This document shows, in pieces, positions 16,443 through 24,324 of a stretch of 34,636 bases of DNA (the first letter of the stretch is position 1; each line of letters opens with the position of its first letter). A program made the translations under genes and the position numbers. This stretch comes from an uncultured Flavobacteriaceae bacterium (GTDB lineage: Bacteria > Bacteroidota > Bacteroidia > Flavobacteriales > Flavobacteriaceae): assembly GCA_938020445.1 (NCBI GenBank), contig CALIIC010000151.1, positions 1 through 34,636 on the forward strand, read 5' to 3'. The notes under the pieces were generated by a model, which worked only from the letters and a program-made list of their open reading frames with translations, was not told the DNA's origin and searched no databases.

Positions 16443-16450
16443 GATATTTG
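16443..16450 (+). promoter_or_regulatory. -7 promoter box of the small secreted-protein gene
   Basis: GATATTTG matches TAnnTTTG except at the first base. It sits 31 bp after the second core of site 2, the spacing conserved at the other four sites. Confidence 0.5.
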
Positions 16451-16473
16451 TTTCAACAATAACACCTACTGTA

Positions 16474-16809
16474 ATGAAACGCTTCCTACTTATACTATCG
16501 ACACTTTTAAGCTTGGCTACCGGCATGGCCCATGAAGACCTCCCCCTCTTTAGGGCCGCCGCAAACCAACAAGGGTCGGGTATCTTGGAAACCCCAAATA
16601 AATCAAATTTATCAAGAACCATCCAAAACAACTTGATTATGGAACTATTGAACGACCATGCTGTTGCAAACAGGCTCTTTAACGTCGGGGATGACTCAAA
16701 GTCTGTGAATGCGTTCCGTAATCTTTTACCACATCACCAAAGAAAGTTGCATGCATCCAATCGCATTCCTATAAAAATGAACGGCCTCGCTTTTAAGGTA
16801 GGCTTTTAA
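16474..16809 (+). CDS. small secreted protein downstream of a LytTR-type site
   Basis: A protein of 111 residues. The ATG at 16474 is chosen because it starts a clear signal peptide (MKRFLLILSTLLSLATGMA, cleavage near residue 19); the longer open frame to 16363 would run through the promoter. The mature part is short and polar (HEDLPLFRAAANQQGSG, then MELLNDHAVANRLFNVG) with a basic region (PHHQRKLHASNR). I recognise no family. It lies directly behind the LytTR regulator gene and has its own LytTR-like promoter, so it is a likely induced product of the NO relay. It is followed by a strong terminator at 16896. Confidence 0.62.
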   Translation: MKRFLLILSTLLSLATGMAHEDLPLFRAAANQQGSGILETPNKSNLSRTIQNNLIMELLNDHAVANRLFNVGDDSKSVNAFRNLLPHHQRKLHASNRIPIKMNGLAFKVGF

Positions 16810-16876
16810 GCCAAAGGTAGTTCCCCCAGAGACCGCTCCCCTTTGTATTTGGGTTCAGGGGAGTTGGTTTTTTTTA

Positions 16877-17035
16877 TTAAGTTTCTTTTTTGGTCAAGGA
16901 TACTCCGTTTGGAGTATCCTTTTTATGCTTTACGGTATCTCGAAGCTTGGCAACATCCCATTGCAGAAATACGCCCGATTGTCTTCCATAAAATTCCCCT
17001 GTAGTGTATGATAAACCGCTATAAAACAAGTAGCT
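16877..17035 (-). pseudogene. probable gene remnant, unidentified
   Basis: On the minus strand 52 codons are open between a TAA (17036-17038) and a TAA (16877-16879). The translation reads like real protein (YTTGEFYGRQSGVFLQWDV, then KLRDTVKHKKDTPNGVS) with normal codon use. There is no ATG start; a TTG near the beginning is possible. The hairpin at 16896 lies inside it. It may be the C-terminal end of a degraded gene or a small unannotated protein. Family not recognised. Confidence 0.35.
16896..16925 (+). terminator. rho-independent terminator
   Basis: A stem AAGGATACTCC / GGAGTATCCTT with a GTTT loop and a following T run. It serves the small secreted-protein gene ending at 16809. Confidence 0.75.
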
Positions 17036-17234
17036 TTATAGTTGATTAGTAGGCGCATAGTGAAGCGATGTCCTATATTCGCTTAACCCATTTAAAAATC
17101 GCGTTCTGCAGCGTACATGACCGCAAAGTCCTCATAGAACGAAGACAACCAAGAAAGGATAAAAATGGATGAACCTTTTATTGTTTTGGACATTGCACTT
17201 ATGCTTCTCCTAAGCACCTAAGAAAAATAAAAAA

Positions 17235-18416
17235 ATGAAGACTGAAAACGATAGAAGAGATTTTCTGAAGAAATGTGGTTTATCAACAGTCCCTTTCTTT
17301 CTTCCTCCCATTGGTTTACATACTATGCCGTTGGCAGAAACAACAAAAAAAACGCCTGTCAATTTTATATATGATGGGTTGGCATTGTCTCCTGATCAAT
17401 ATTTAAATAAACTGCAGGAAATAAGCAAAACCAGCCCTATAGAAGCTGATTTTTATGGAAATGGCGGCGCAACAAAATTACTAGAGGAGAAATTCGCGAC
17501 CTTAACAGGAAAAGAAAAGGCAATTTATCTTCCCACAGGAACCATGGCCAATCAATTGGCCATGAAACTTCTCAATAAAAACAACACAAAGGTACTCGTA
17601 CCCGAAAACTCCCATATTTTTCGGGATGAGGCAGATGCTGCGCAGAGTGTGCACAACAAGAGATTGATTCCCGTTGGAAAAGATAAAGCCTATTTTGATC
17701 GCAGCGATTTAGAGAACACCGTTAATTACATAAATGAAAATGAGGTCTTCAAAAGTGGTCTGGGTACTGTGACAATCGAAAACCCGGTTCGGCGCGCCAA
17801 TGGGACCTTTGTACCCATCCAAGCTATTCAAGAGATTGCTGATTTCTGCAAACAGAATGGGTATAAACTGCATTTAGATGGGGCACGAATACATATAGCC
17901 GCTGCGTATTCCAATATCTCGGTTGCCGAATATGCCTCCCATTTTGACACCGTCTACATATCGTTATATAAGTACTTAAATGCTGCCGGGGGAGCGATAC
18001 TTTGTGGTGAAACAACACTGATCGATCAAATTGCCCATCAAATAAAAATTTATGGCGGAACCATCTACCAAAGTTGGTACAACAGTAGTATGGCGGCCCA
18101 TTATCTAGATGGAATCAATACGCGGTGGAATCAAGTTGTACGAACGGCAACCCAATTCATTTCAGAGTTAAATGAAATACCTGGTGTTCGTATTGAAAGC
18201 CTAAAGAATGGCACAAACATTTATAATTTAACCCTAACAAAGGAAATCAGCCTGAAGAAGCTAGCTACCTTTTTATACAATGAGCACAACCTCTGGTTAG
18301 GGCGGGCAGATACAAATAAGGTCGTTAAGTTTACGGTCAATGAAAGTTTGCTCACCAGAGATCTAAAAGACATTGTGGCCGCCTGGAAAATAGGAATCAA
18401 ACAGGCACACAGCTAA
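17235..18416 (+). CDS. threonine-aldolase-family PLP enzyme with Tat-like leader
   Basis: A protein of 393 residues, fold type I beta-eliminating lyase / L-threonine aldolase family. Motifs include the PLP phosphate-binding LPTGTMANQLA (99-109), the PLP-nitrogen Asp215 in LHLDGARI and the Schiff-base Lys246 in YISLYKYLNAAGGAIL. The N-terminus carries a twin-arginine motif (DRRDFLKKCG) and a short hydrophobic stretch (LSTVPFFLPPIGL), so the enzyme may be exported folded with its cofactor. That is unusual for this normally cytosolic family. Expected chemistry is retro-aldol or beta-elimination on a beta-hydroxy amino acid; the substrate is unknown. It is monocistronic and unrelated in function to its neighbours as far as can be seen. 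Confidence 0.85.
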   Translation: MKTENDRRDFLKKCGLSTVPFFLPPIGLHTMPLAETTKKTPVNFIYDGLALSPDQYLNKLQEISKTSPIEADFYGNGGATKLLEEKFATLTGKEKAIYLPTGTMANQLAMKLLNKNNTKVLVPENSHIFRDEADAAQSVHNKRLIPVGKDKAYFDRSDLENTVNYINENEVFKSGLGTVTIENPVRRANGTFVPIQAIQEIADFCKQNGYKLHLDGARIHIAAAYSNISVAEYASHFDTVYISLYKYLNAAGGAILCGETTLIDQIAHQIKIYGGTIYQSWYNSSMAAHYLDGINTRWNQVVRTATQFISELNEIPGVRIESLKNGTNIYNLTLTKEISLKKLATFLYNEHNLWLGRADTNKVVKFTVNESLLTRDLKDIVAAWKIGIKQAHS

Positions 18417-18436
18417 AACAAATGCGACACAATTAC

Positions 18437-18444
18437 TATCTTTA
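18437..18444 (+). promoter_or_regulatory. possible -7 promoter box
   Basis: TATCTTTA, one mismatch from TAnnTTTG, 38 bases before the lipoprotein ATG at 18483. No LytTR-type repeat at the expected offset and no clear -33 TTG. Confidence 0.25.
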
Positions 18445-18482
18445 AGGGAAGTACCTCTTAGGTATTATTTAAAATCAATCAA

Positions 18483-18989
18483 ATGAGAAAAACTAGCATC
18501 CTTTTACTGATTGTTTTTAGCCTGTTTTCCTGTCAAACGAAAAAGACCGATTCAAATTGGTCAATTGCCTATAAGAACGACAAGTCGGGAAATGTGCTTC
18601 TTGGTAGTAAGCAGCAACTGATCAATTCCATACGAAAAGGAGCCTCTATTAAAATCGGCTGGGGAGGAAAGGGGAAATCACATCAAATTGAGCACATTGC
18701 CGAACCCATTTGGATAGCCATTCTAGATGAAAAAGAAGTGGTCGCCCATCTCGACCCGCAGGTATTGTCAGGAACCGATTGGGATGCATTGAGCGCGAAC
18801 TACGCTGACTCGTTGCTCGTTAAAAGCGAATGGCGTGTAGTGATTACGACCAAAGGAGAATTTGACGCCGTTTGGTATGACCGGCAAGACTATCGAGTAA
18901 CCAAACACAGGCCACAGAATCATGTGATGACCTGGTTTATTAAAGATGTTGACGACAGTATCCCCGCAGAACCCTTGTTTAACGAATAA
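18483..18989 (+). CDS. small lipoprotein, unknown function
   Basis: A protein of 168 residues. MRKTSILLLIVFSLFSC has a LFSC lipobox with the lipidated Cys at 17. The mature domain has alternating strands (IKIGWGGKG, PIWIAILDEKEVVAHLD, EWRVVITTKGEFDAVWYD) ending in HVMTWFIKDVD. This is a compact beta-rich fold without a recognised active site. I cannot name the family. It stands alone on the plus strand, with a weak -7 box at 18437. Confidence 0.75.
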   Translation: MRKTSILLLIVFSLFSCQTKKTDSNWSIAYKNDKSGNVLLGSKQQLINSIRKGASIKIGWGGKGKSHQIEHIAEPIWIAILDEKEVVAHLDPQVLSGTDWDALSANYADSLLVKSEWRVVITTKGEFDAVWYDRQDYRVTKHRPQNHVMTWFIKDVDDSIPAEPLFNE

Positions 18990-19063
18990 GACCAGTAAGC
19001 AATTAAAAACAGGCAACCATCCCAACATATTTAGCGTCTATACCAGTAGACACTAAAATCTAA

Positions 19064-19462
19064 ATGACGGTCAATTCAAAGAATTCGAAAGTAGCAACGA
19101 TTGTTGGCAGCGTTTTACTGATCGTCATGGCCCTTTTTCATGGGAGTGGGATAAACTATGTAAGCGATTTAATGCAGCAATCCAATACAGCGTCTTTTCT
19201 CAAAGAAATGATACCCATTTTATTTGCGCACCCTTCCATTCACCTATTGGGGCTTTCAATGCTAGGGATAATGACCATGAATATGGGCAAGGAAATTAGA
19301 AAGGTATTGTACGCAATTATAGCTTTGATAGTCGTAGACGCACTAGTAGCCTTCTATTTGGGTTCCATGATACCAGGGGCACTATTATTAGTCGCTGCAA
19401 TTTGTTTCCTCATTGACGGTGTTCAAAAGAAAAAACAAATGCTCATTGAGAAAAAGCTTTAG
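19064..19462 (+). CDS. small four-helix inner-membrane protein
   Basis: A protein of 132 residues with four predicted membrane segments: about 10-29, 49-73, 79-98 and 101-119. The C-terminus is basic (QKKKQMLIEKKL), suggesting a cytoplasmic end. The sequence FHGSGINYVSDLM after the first helix and HPSIHLLGLSMLG before the second loop are its most distinctive parts. The pattern resembles small DoxX-like or DUF membrane proteins, but no family can be claimed. The 252 bases after it hold only a weak inverted repeat (CTCAAGG / CCTTGAG near 19489-19530). Confidence 0.7.
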   Translation: MTVNSKNSKVATIVGSVLLIVMALFHGSGINYVSDLMQQSNTASFLKEMIPILFAHPSIHLLGLSMLGIMTMNMGKEIRKVLYAIIALIVVDALVAFYLGSMIPGALLLVAAICFLIDGVQKKKQMLIEKKL

Positions 19463-19747
19463 AAAACAGTAAAATCAAAAAAGCCTACTCAAGGGTACAG
19501 TTAAAAACTACAACCTTAGCCTTGAGCGACCAGTACTGACCCATGATTTTTAAAACTCGACCCTACCCTATTTGTACGAATAATTGTATATTTAAGCTGT
19601 AATACATTGTAACCTTTCCTCCACCAAACAATATTCCCTTAGATTGAAATAGGTTCTGGCTGTGGCTGTACGCCAATAGCTAGCCTTGACCAATTATGAG
19701 AGATTGTATGTAATTTGAATAACACGAACCGCGAAACCAACCCATCT

Positions 19748-20446
19748 ATGACACCTCTTGAAAAACTCAACCAAATACCTAAATGGGCCTATCTGTCGGT
19801 ATCCTATATAGCAATTCTAGGAGCCCTGTATCTTGCTTTTATGGTCACAATCAATAAATTCGAAACCTTGAGCGAAGCCTCCTTAGATCATTTCAAAGAG
19901 GCGTACGAGGGGAACATTGCCCTCACCACCGAGCAAGCCAGCGACTCCTTGACCGCAGATCAAAAAGATGTTTTATTGCGAAAAGTAACGGTTATTGAGC
20001 ACAACAAATTACATCACTTAGGCATCGTTAAGAAACTCTATAAAAACAACTATGCACTTTTAACGTTGTTTCCGTTTTTATCGGCAATTACTGCTATCAT
20101 TGCCTTTTTAATCGTTCAAAAAGGTTGGAGTCTAAGCGGACCTTACTTGAAAAATTACTTTATACTCTTTACCACCCTGACCGCCTTAGTGGGTATTTAT
20201 CCAGAAGTATACCAGCAAGAAGAGGGCATTGACAAGAACCTTCGCAACTACCTTGAATACGAAAAAATTCAAAAGAATGTTTTCAGTTACTCCCTAACGG
20301 CACCCTTGTTCAATAAAGACACCATCGCTTTCGACCCTTTTATAGACATGATCAATATGCAGGAAAAACAGCTTTCGAACATTATTTTTAAAGTAAAGAA
20401 AAAGTCGGTAAGCAAAAGCATCTTCGAACTAGAAGAAAACCAGTAG
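19748..20446 (+). CDS. membrane protein with three helices, unknown
   Basis: A protein of 232 residues from the ATG at 19748; a TTG at 19715 in frame would add 11 polar residues and cannot be excluded. Predicted membrane segments are at about 14-34, 102-123 and 136-152. A ~65-residue soluble loop lies between the first two (rich in Glu/Asp/Leu: KFETLSEASLDHFKEAYEG). The C-terminal ~80 residues are cytoplasmic or periplasmic helices. No motif is recognised. It may be co-transcribed with the next gene, 96 bases downstream, which is also an anchored protein of unknown function. Confidence 0.65.
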   Translation: MTPLEKLNQIPKWAYLSVSYIAILGALYLAFMVTINKFETLSEASLDHFKEAYEGNIALTTEQASDSLTADQKDVLLRKVTVIEHNKLHHLGIVKKLYKNNYALLTLFPFLSAITAIIAFLIVQKGWSLSGPYLKNYFILFTTLTALVGIYPEVYQQEEGIDKNLRNYLEYEKIQKNVFSYSLTAPLFNKDTIAFDPFIDMINMQEKQLSNIIFKVKKKSVSKSIFELEENQ

Positions 20447-20542
20447 CCTTATGATGGGTTTGTAACTTAAAAAGAGTCATTATGGCATAGCCTTTTCGGC
20501 CTAAATAAATCAAACTCCCCCATTTCGTTAAAAACAACCACT

Positions 20543-21433
20543 ATGGGTGAGCAAATACTTAATTTCGGCATTACCGTTTTAACAGCGGGCATTACAGCCT
20601 TCATTACATACCTCGTTTCAATCAAGACGAACCTACGGCATAAAGAGGCAGAGCTAAAACGAGCGCAGACCTTCAAATATTTTTTACCTCTTAAATTTAT
20701 TGCCGAAGAATTGTTTCATCGTTTAGCGCACATCGAAAAAAAGGTTGTCGATAGAGAAGACATCGATATACAATTACCACAACAACTGGCCGACAAGGAG
20801 CTGGGATGGTATTTTACAGACTGGAAAGACTGTGAAGACAATAGTATGGGAGCGGGCGGTTATTTTTTGGTCACGACCATCTTTATGCAATGCCAATTAT
20901 ACAACCGGATCAATGCCCTATTGAAAGAATATCCGTTCATAGAGGTCAACTTGAAGACTAGTCTGGTTAAAACCATAAAGGATTTAAAAGGTAAGGATGA
21001 CCAGGAACATGGGGTCAAAAACCTTGCCGGCCAACAATTGGAACGTTGTTACAATGAGGCCACTGAAGACTCTCATACCAGCAAATGGGCAAAAATTGAA
21101 GCGCTTTCGAAAAAGACAGGGAACATTCGATTGGAAAAGCTCACCAAATGTGTACAGCTCACTGCGGTGATGAGAGGCGGTATTCCTTACGCGCTACAAA
21201 CCGCTTTTGGACAATTCATAGAAAAAATACAAAATGGGGAAATCGTACAAATCAACTATGAAGAATTCGCGCGACTACTAATGGACGAGGAACAACGGCT
21301 AAAGTTTCAGCCGATCATCAGCTTCTATTCCGAACTGGTCGATGCGAATTTTAAGGTAGATGAAAAAAAGCTTACCAAACTAAGGGCGCTTTTCATTTCA
21401 TTATGCCTTCTTCAAAATGCGGAACTCGATTAA
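20543..21433 (+). CDS. single-pass membrane protein, unknown
   Basis: A protein of 296 residues. The N-terminal anchor (about 7-27, NFGITVLTAGITAFITYLV) is followed directly by a charged helix (KTNLRHKEAELKRAQTF), placing the bulk in the cytoplasm. The soluble region is helical with a KAEELF/HRLAHIEKK-like segment and an internal DCEDNSMGAGGYFLVT stretch at about 95-110. I recognise no domain. It ends 25 bases before the convergent outer-membrane protein gene, with no obvious terminator between them. Confidence 0.65.
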   Translation: MGEQILNFGITVLTAGITAFITYLVSIKTNLRHKEAELKRAQTFKYFLPLKFIAEELFHRLAHIEKKVVDREDIDIQLPQQLADKELGWYFTDWKDCEDNSMGAGGYFLVTTIFMQCQLYNRINALLKEYPFIEVNLKTSLVKTIKDLKGKDDQEHGVKNLAGQQLERCYNEATEDSHTSKWAKIEALSKKTGNIRLEKLTKCVQLTAVMRGGIPYALQTAFGQFIEKIQNGEIVQINYEEFARLLMDEEQRLKFQPIISFYSELVDANFKVDEKKLTKLRALFISLCLLQNAELD

Positions 21434-21458
21434 GAAATAAGGTGGTAAAGACCTTTGA

Positions 21459-23519
21459 CTACCGTTTCAAACGATCATAGAACAGCGGTTGTTTGGTCAA
21501 TAGCCATTTCAGTTTAAAACCAAGTTCGGTAAATTCAAAGCCGGCGGCCGTTGCCGATGCTATATTACTGTATTTGCCATATACATCTCCACTAAGGCGT
21601 TTTGAAAACTGATGCTGCACGCCTGCTTCGGCCCTGAAAATGGTTGTTCTGGGGTCTTCTTCTACTTGTTGCAAACCTGTAGCGGCACTGGCACGATACA
21701 GGGTACCCTCTTTAATTTTCCCTCTGATATCAGCAAAAACTTCCACGGCTTGGTATTGTTCCGGACTAAAATAGATGGTGGGTAACTGATCTTGAAAACC
21801 GATATACTGATAATTGACCCCCATTTTTAGGGCTGGCTTACGAAACAAATTATAATACAATGATGTGAACAGGAGGTTACGTACGTTTTCATCCGTTTGC
21901 TGCGTATGCATCAACTGCGTGTACCAACCCAAATTGAAATTGGTTCCCAGATTGTAATTGAGTCCGAAATGATTCATGACAATCTCCCTTTCAATCAAAT
22001 CGGCATTAAAATTTTGTACTTCGCGTTGGTAACCCAATTCTAAATTTTGAAGTTTAAAGGGTTTTGATAGTAGCTTTATGTTCAGCACGGGTTGTGTATA
22101 GGCGTCTTCCGTAAAGCGTGCATTGTTCACTCCAAAAACCGATTTGATACTCGTATTCGGAAATAACTTGTATTGCAGTCCGGCAAGCAGTACATGGGAA
22201 TTCGCCTTGTTGGCTGTTACGGTATTTTCGGTGGTACGGTATTGATAGGAAATGGTCGTATTAAACTTCGTCGACAAGGCTACGTTGGCGGTCGTATTGG
22301 TGAAAAAAGCCGTGTTATTCCCATTATCAAAGGTATAGCCCGCATGTTCCTCGACACTAGGTGTATAGTTCACATTCAACTTTTCAATAAAACCAACGGC
22401 ATCTTTCTGATTTGGAAATACTTTTAAGGTCTGAAAAGCGGCATTGTAAGCGGGAATAATACGGTCAGATGCAAAGAGTGCATTGGCTTTCCCTAAGTTC
22501 CCGTCAAAAGAAGCACTGTCTTTTGCCAACAACTTATCATAATTATCCCTGCTTTTTTTGAAATCTCCCGTATACATGCCCAAGGTAGCGCTGAGGGCGA
22601 AGATCCAATCCCCATCAGGATAGGCCATTGATAGGCTATCGATCATTTTACGCGCAGTACGGAACTTTCGATTCCAAATAAGCGCCTGTACATAACGATC
22701 ATAGGTACGTTCCGTTAACCCAAAATCGTTAAATTTAGTTACTTTCACCTTCGCAATTCTGGCAATTTTAAGCGCAGCCTTGTCTTTTTCCCCAATATGC
22801 TCGGCCAACGCAATACCATTTAATGCGGTAATAGAGTCTTTAGGGCTAGTAGCATACCGTTGATAGGTTTTTTTAGCTTGTTCTACTTCTTTTGTGATCA
22901 GATATACATTCGCCAAATTAAGCAAGGCTTCCTTATCCTCCGGGAAATCTATAAATATATCTTGAAGGATCGCCTTTCCCCGGTCATAAACCTGTTCATT
23001 TACAAATTCATTGGCGTACCCAAGTCGTATATACTTTCTTGACACCAAAGCACTTTCATTTCCAGGTTGCAATGCCAGTGCTTTTTCTACCCATTTTAGG
23101 GCCTCTACGTATTCCTTTAAGTTGCTTAGGGTATTCGCATACCCTAATACGGCTCCAAAATTTGTTGGATGTGCGGCTACCAATGCGGCATACAAAGGTT
23201 TGGCCTTCTTATATTGCTTGTCCCATAGAAAAGACTCATTGTAATTGATCTGTACCTCAAAATCGTTCGGATAGTTTTGCAATAACCCGGAGAACAAATT
23301 GTTCGCCCTTCTTGGTTCTCCACTAAGACCTACTGCTCGTCCGTAACAGATCTGCGCAGTCTTATTTTGTGGATTTTCTTTTAAATAGCTATCAAAAAAT
23401 ACCTCAGCCTTTTCAAAACGCCCTGTTTCCAATAGTTGAAAACCTTCTTGAAGGGCATCCTGTGAAAAACCAGCAAAGGCGATAAAAAACAATAGATAGT
23501 GGGTGAATTTGGGTTGCAT
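21459..23519 (-). CDS. TPR / outer-membrane beta-barrel protein (PelB/BcsC/PgaA-like)
   Basis: A protein of 686 residues with the signal peptide MQPKFTHYLLFFIAFAGFSQ. Residues ~22-375 are TPR repeats (GFQLLETGRFEKAEVFFDSY, then NYNESFLWDKQYKKAKPLY, YANTLSNLKEYVEALKWVEK). Residues ~385-686 are amphipathic beta strands with aromatic girdles (TTISYQYRTTENTV, GLQYKLFPNTSI, GWYTQLMHTQQ, MGVNYQYIGFQ, ELGFKLKWLL), a 14-16-stranded barrel or YaiO-like domain. This TPR-then-barrel order is that of the export porins for Pel, cellulose and PNAG. Its divergence from the STAS/flippase operon supports polysaccharide export. No glycoside-processing motif is present. Confidence 0.75.
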   Translation of the reverse strand: MQPKFTHYLLFFIAFAGFSQDALQEGFQLLETGRFEKAEVFFDSYLKENPQNKTAQICYGRAVGLSGEPRRANNLFSGLLQNYPNDFEVQINYNESFLWDKQYKKAKPLYAALVAAHPTNFGAVLGYANTLSNLKEYVEALKWVEKALALQPGNESALVSRKYIRLGYANEFVNEQVYDRGKAILQDIFIDFPEDKEALLNLANVYLITKEVEQAKKTYQRYATSPKDSITALNGIALAEHIGEKDKAALKIARIAKVKVTKFNDFGLTERTYDRYVQALIWNRKFRTARKMIDSLSMAYPDGDWIFALSATLGMYTGDFKKSRDNYDKLLAKDSASFDGNLGKANALFASDRIIPAYNAAFQTLKVFPNQKDAVGFIEKLNVNYTPSVEEHAGYTFDNGNNTAFFTNTTANVALSTKFNTTISYQYRTTENTVTANKANSHVLLAGLQYKLFPNTSIKSVFGVNNARFTEDAYTQPVLNIKLLSKPFKLQNLELGYQREVQNFNADLIEREIVMNHFGLNYNLGTNFNLGWYTQLMHTQQTDENVRNLLFTSLYYNLFRKPALKMGVNYQYIGFQDQLPTIYFSPEQYQAVEVFADIRGKIKEGTLYRASAATGLQQVEEDPRTTIFRAEAGVQHQFSKRLSGDVYGKYSNIASATAAGFEFTELGFKLKWLLTKQPLFYDRLKR

Positions 23520-23543
23520 AATAAAGTAGGATTATTACTACAT

Positions 23544-23567
23544 ATACAGAACGTGTAATTTCTGTAT
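23544..23567 (-). promoter_or_regulatory. inverted repeat in the leader of the outer-membrane protein gene
   Basis: ATACAGAA, eight bases, TTCTGTAT, a perfect 8-bp palindrome arm pair. It is 25-48 bases upstream of the minus-strand ATG and downstream of a possible -7 box (TATCTTTA on the minus strand at 23591-23598). It could be a repressor operator or an RNA hairpin. Confidence 0.4.
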
Positions 23568-23635
23568 TTATTAGTGTTTATTTGGTTTAATAAAGATACT
23601 ATGGACTTTTTCACCTCGGAAGTACGATTTCTACC

Positions 23636-23671
23636 ATTCGTCTACAGTAAGTTGCCATCCACCTATAACCG
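23636..23671 (+). promoter_or_regulatory. LytTR-type direct repeat, site 3 (EPS operon)
   Basis: ACAGTAA at 23644 (preceded by ATTCGTCT) and ATAACCG at 23665 (preceded by ATCCACCT), 21 bp apart. The -7 box GAAGTTTG at 23696-23703 starts 31 bp after the second core, and the first ATG of the operon lies 31 bases further on. CCATTCGTCTACA is shared with site 1. Confidence 0.65.
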
Positions 23672-23695
23672 CCCAAAAACGTCCTCAAATTGGCG

Positions 23696-23703
23696 GAAGT
23701 TTG
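23696..23703 (+). promoter_or_regulatory. -7 promoter box of the small-protein/STAS/flippase operon
   Basis: GAAGTTTG keeps the A at position 2 and the TTTG of TAnnTTTG and has the conserved 31-bp offset from the second LytTR-like core. Confidence 0.5.
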
Positions 23704-23733
23704 TCTTGTAAACGAACCCAAATAATAGAAATC

Positions 23734-23931
23734 ATGGATACAACACAGCCTACAAAAAATACATCAAACACCAAAAAAGGATTGTTGAACACTGCCGATC
23801 TTGATGCTTTAAAAGAGCAAATGCAGCAGATGCTTTTACAAAATGAACAACTATTGGCTTCTTTTAACAGGATGCGTATTTCAACAAATAATAGTGCTTC
23901 GTTTCCCATTTTCGTAACAAAAGAGGCATAA
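23734..23931 (+). CDS. small coiled-coil protein, first gene of the EPS operon
   Basis: A protein of 65 residues from the ATG at 23734; an in-frame TTG at 23701 overlaps the -7 box and is not used. The N-terminus is polar and disordered (MDTTQPTKNTSNTKKG). The middle is a leucine/glutamine helix (DLDALKEQMQQMLLQNEQLLASFNRM) given here only as its core, predicted to coil or dimerise. The tail is NSASFPIFVTKEA. No family is recognised. It lies between a LytTR-like promoter and the STAS gene, and its leader contains the AACCCAAAT-type motif (23715). It may be a regulatory partner of the STAS protein. Confidence 0.55.
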   Translation: MDTTQPTKNTSNTKKGLLNTADLDALKEQMQQMLLQNEQLLASFNRMRISTNNSASFPIFVTKEA

Positions 23932-23964
23932 AGCAGCGCATTTTATCGATTATAGTATTTTTCT

Positions 23965-23995
23965 TACAATAATGAGCGGTTATTTCGTTATTGTA
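23965..23995 (+). other. inverted repeat before the STAS gene
   Basis: TACAATAA, 15 bases, TTATTGTA within the 90-base gap between the small gene and the STAS gene. It could form a hairpin that tunes read-through or be an operator. There is no T run of terminator type. Confidence 0.35.
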
Positions 23996-24021
23996 TTTCA
24001 TAAACCTTAAAACCCAAATAC

Positions 24022-24324
24022 ATGTCATTTGAATTAAAAGAACAGCACGGAATGTTCAATGTCTACGGAAACATATCTTCAAAAAACATGAACAACTTCG
24101 AAAGTCGCTTGCAACAACTCATTCAAAAACAGGAGCATATCATCCTCAGTGTTGAACGTGTCAAACACATCGACAAGAAAGCCGCTCTTATGCTTGAGAA
24201 ATTATATAAGAAGGCCGCAATTCAAAATAAAGTGCTTACTATCATGGGACGACAAAACCGAGATATTGCAGCAACTATGGCAAAAACAAAGACCAATTAC
24301 ATTTTTAGCAGTGACCGCATTTAG
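24022..24324 (+). CDS. STAS-domain protein lacking the regulatory serine
   Basis: A single STAS domain of 100 residues, similar in size to SpoIIAA-type anti-sigma-factor antagonists. Secondary structure fits: strands EQHGMFNVYGNI and HIILSVERVKHID, then helix KAALMLEKLYKKAAIQ and strand KVLTIMG. In SpoIIAA-like proteins the loop reads D-S-S-G and the second Ser is phosphorylated. Here it reads D51-K52-K53-A54, so it cannot be switched by Ser phosphorylation in that way. It overlaps the flippase gene by 14 bases, implying a direct partner role in polysaccharide secretion rather than sigma-factor control. That role is inference. Confidence 0.8.
   Translation: MSFELKEQHGMFNVYGNISSKNMNNFESRLQQLIQKQEHIILSVERVKHIDKKAALMLEKLYKKAAIQNKVLTIMGRQNRDIAATMAKTKTNYIFSSDRI

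Larger units (their letters stand above)
16810..17234 (+). other. gene-poor gap of 425 bases
   Basis: The gap holds a strong terminator (16896-16925) and a minus-strand open stretch that looks like a decayed gene (16877-17035). The remaining ~200 bases before the aldolase-family gene show no LytTR-type site. On the minus strand there is a 33-codon frame with an ATG near 17205, which I do not regard as a gene. Confidence 0.5.

Noticed and set aside
16363..16473. Longer N-terminus for the small secreted protein
   Set aside because: The extra 37 codons run through LytTR-like site 2 and its -7 box, and would hide a clear signal peptide beginning at 16474.
17100..17210. 33-codon minus-strand frame with ATG near 17205
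   Set aside because: Short, no terminator or promoter, and the composition does not stand out from intergenic sequence.
19489..19530. Terminator after the four-helix membrane protein gene
   Set aside because: The CTCAAGG / CCTTGAG arms are separated by a long loop and lack a T run.
21434..21458. Terminator between the convergent genes at 21433 and 21459
   Set aside because: The 25-base gap contains no inverted repeat.
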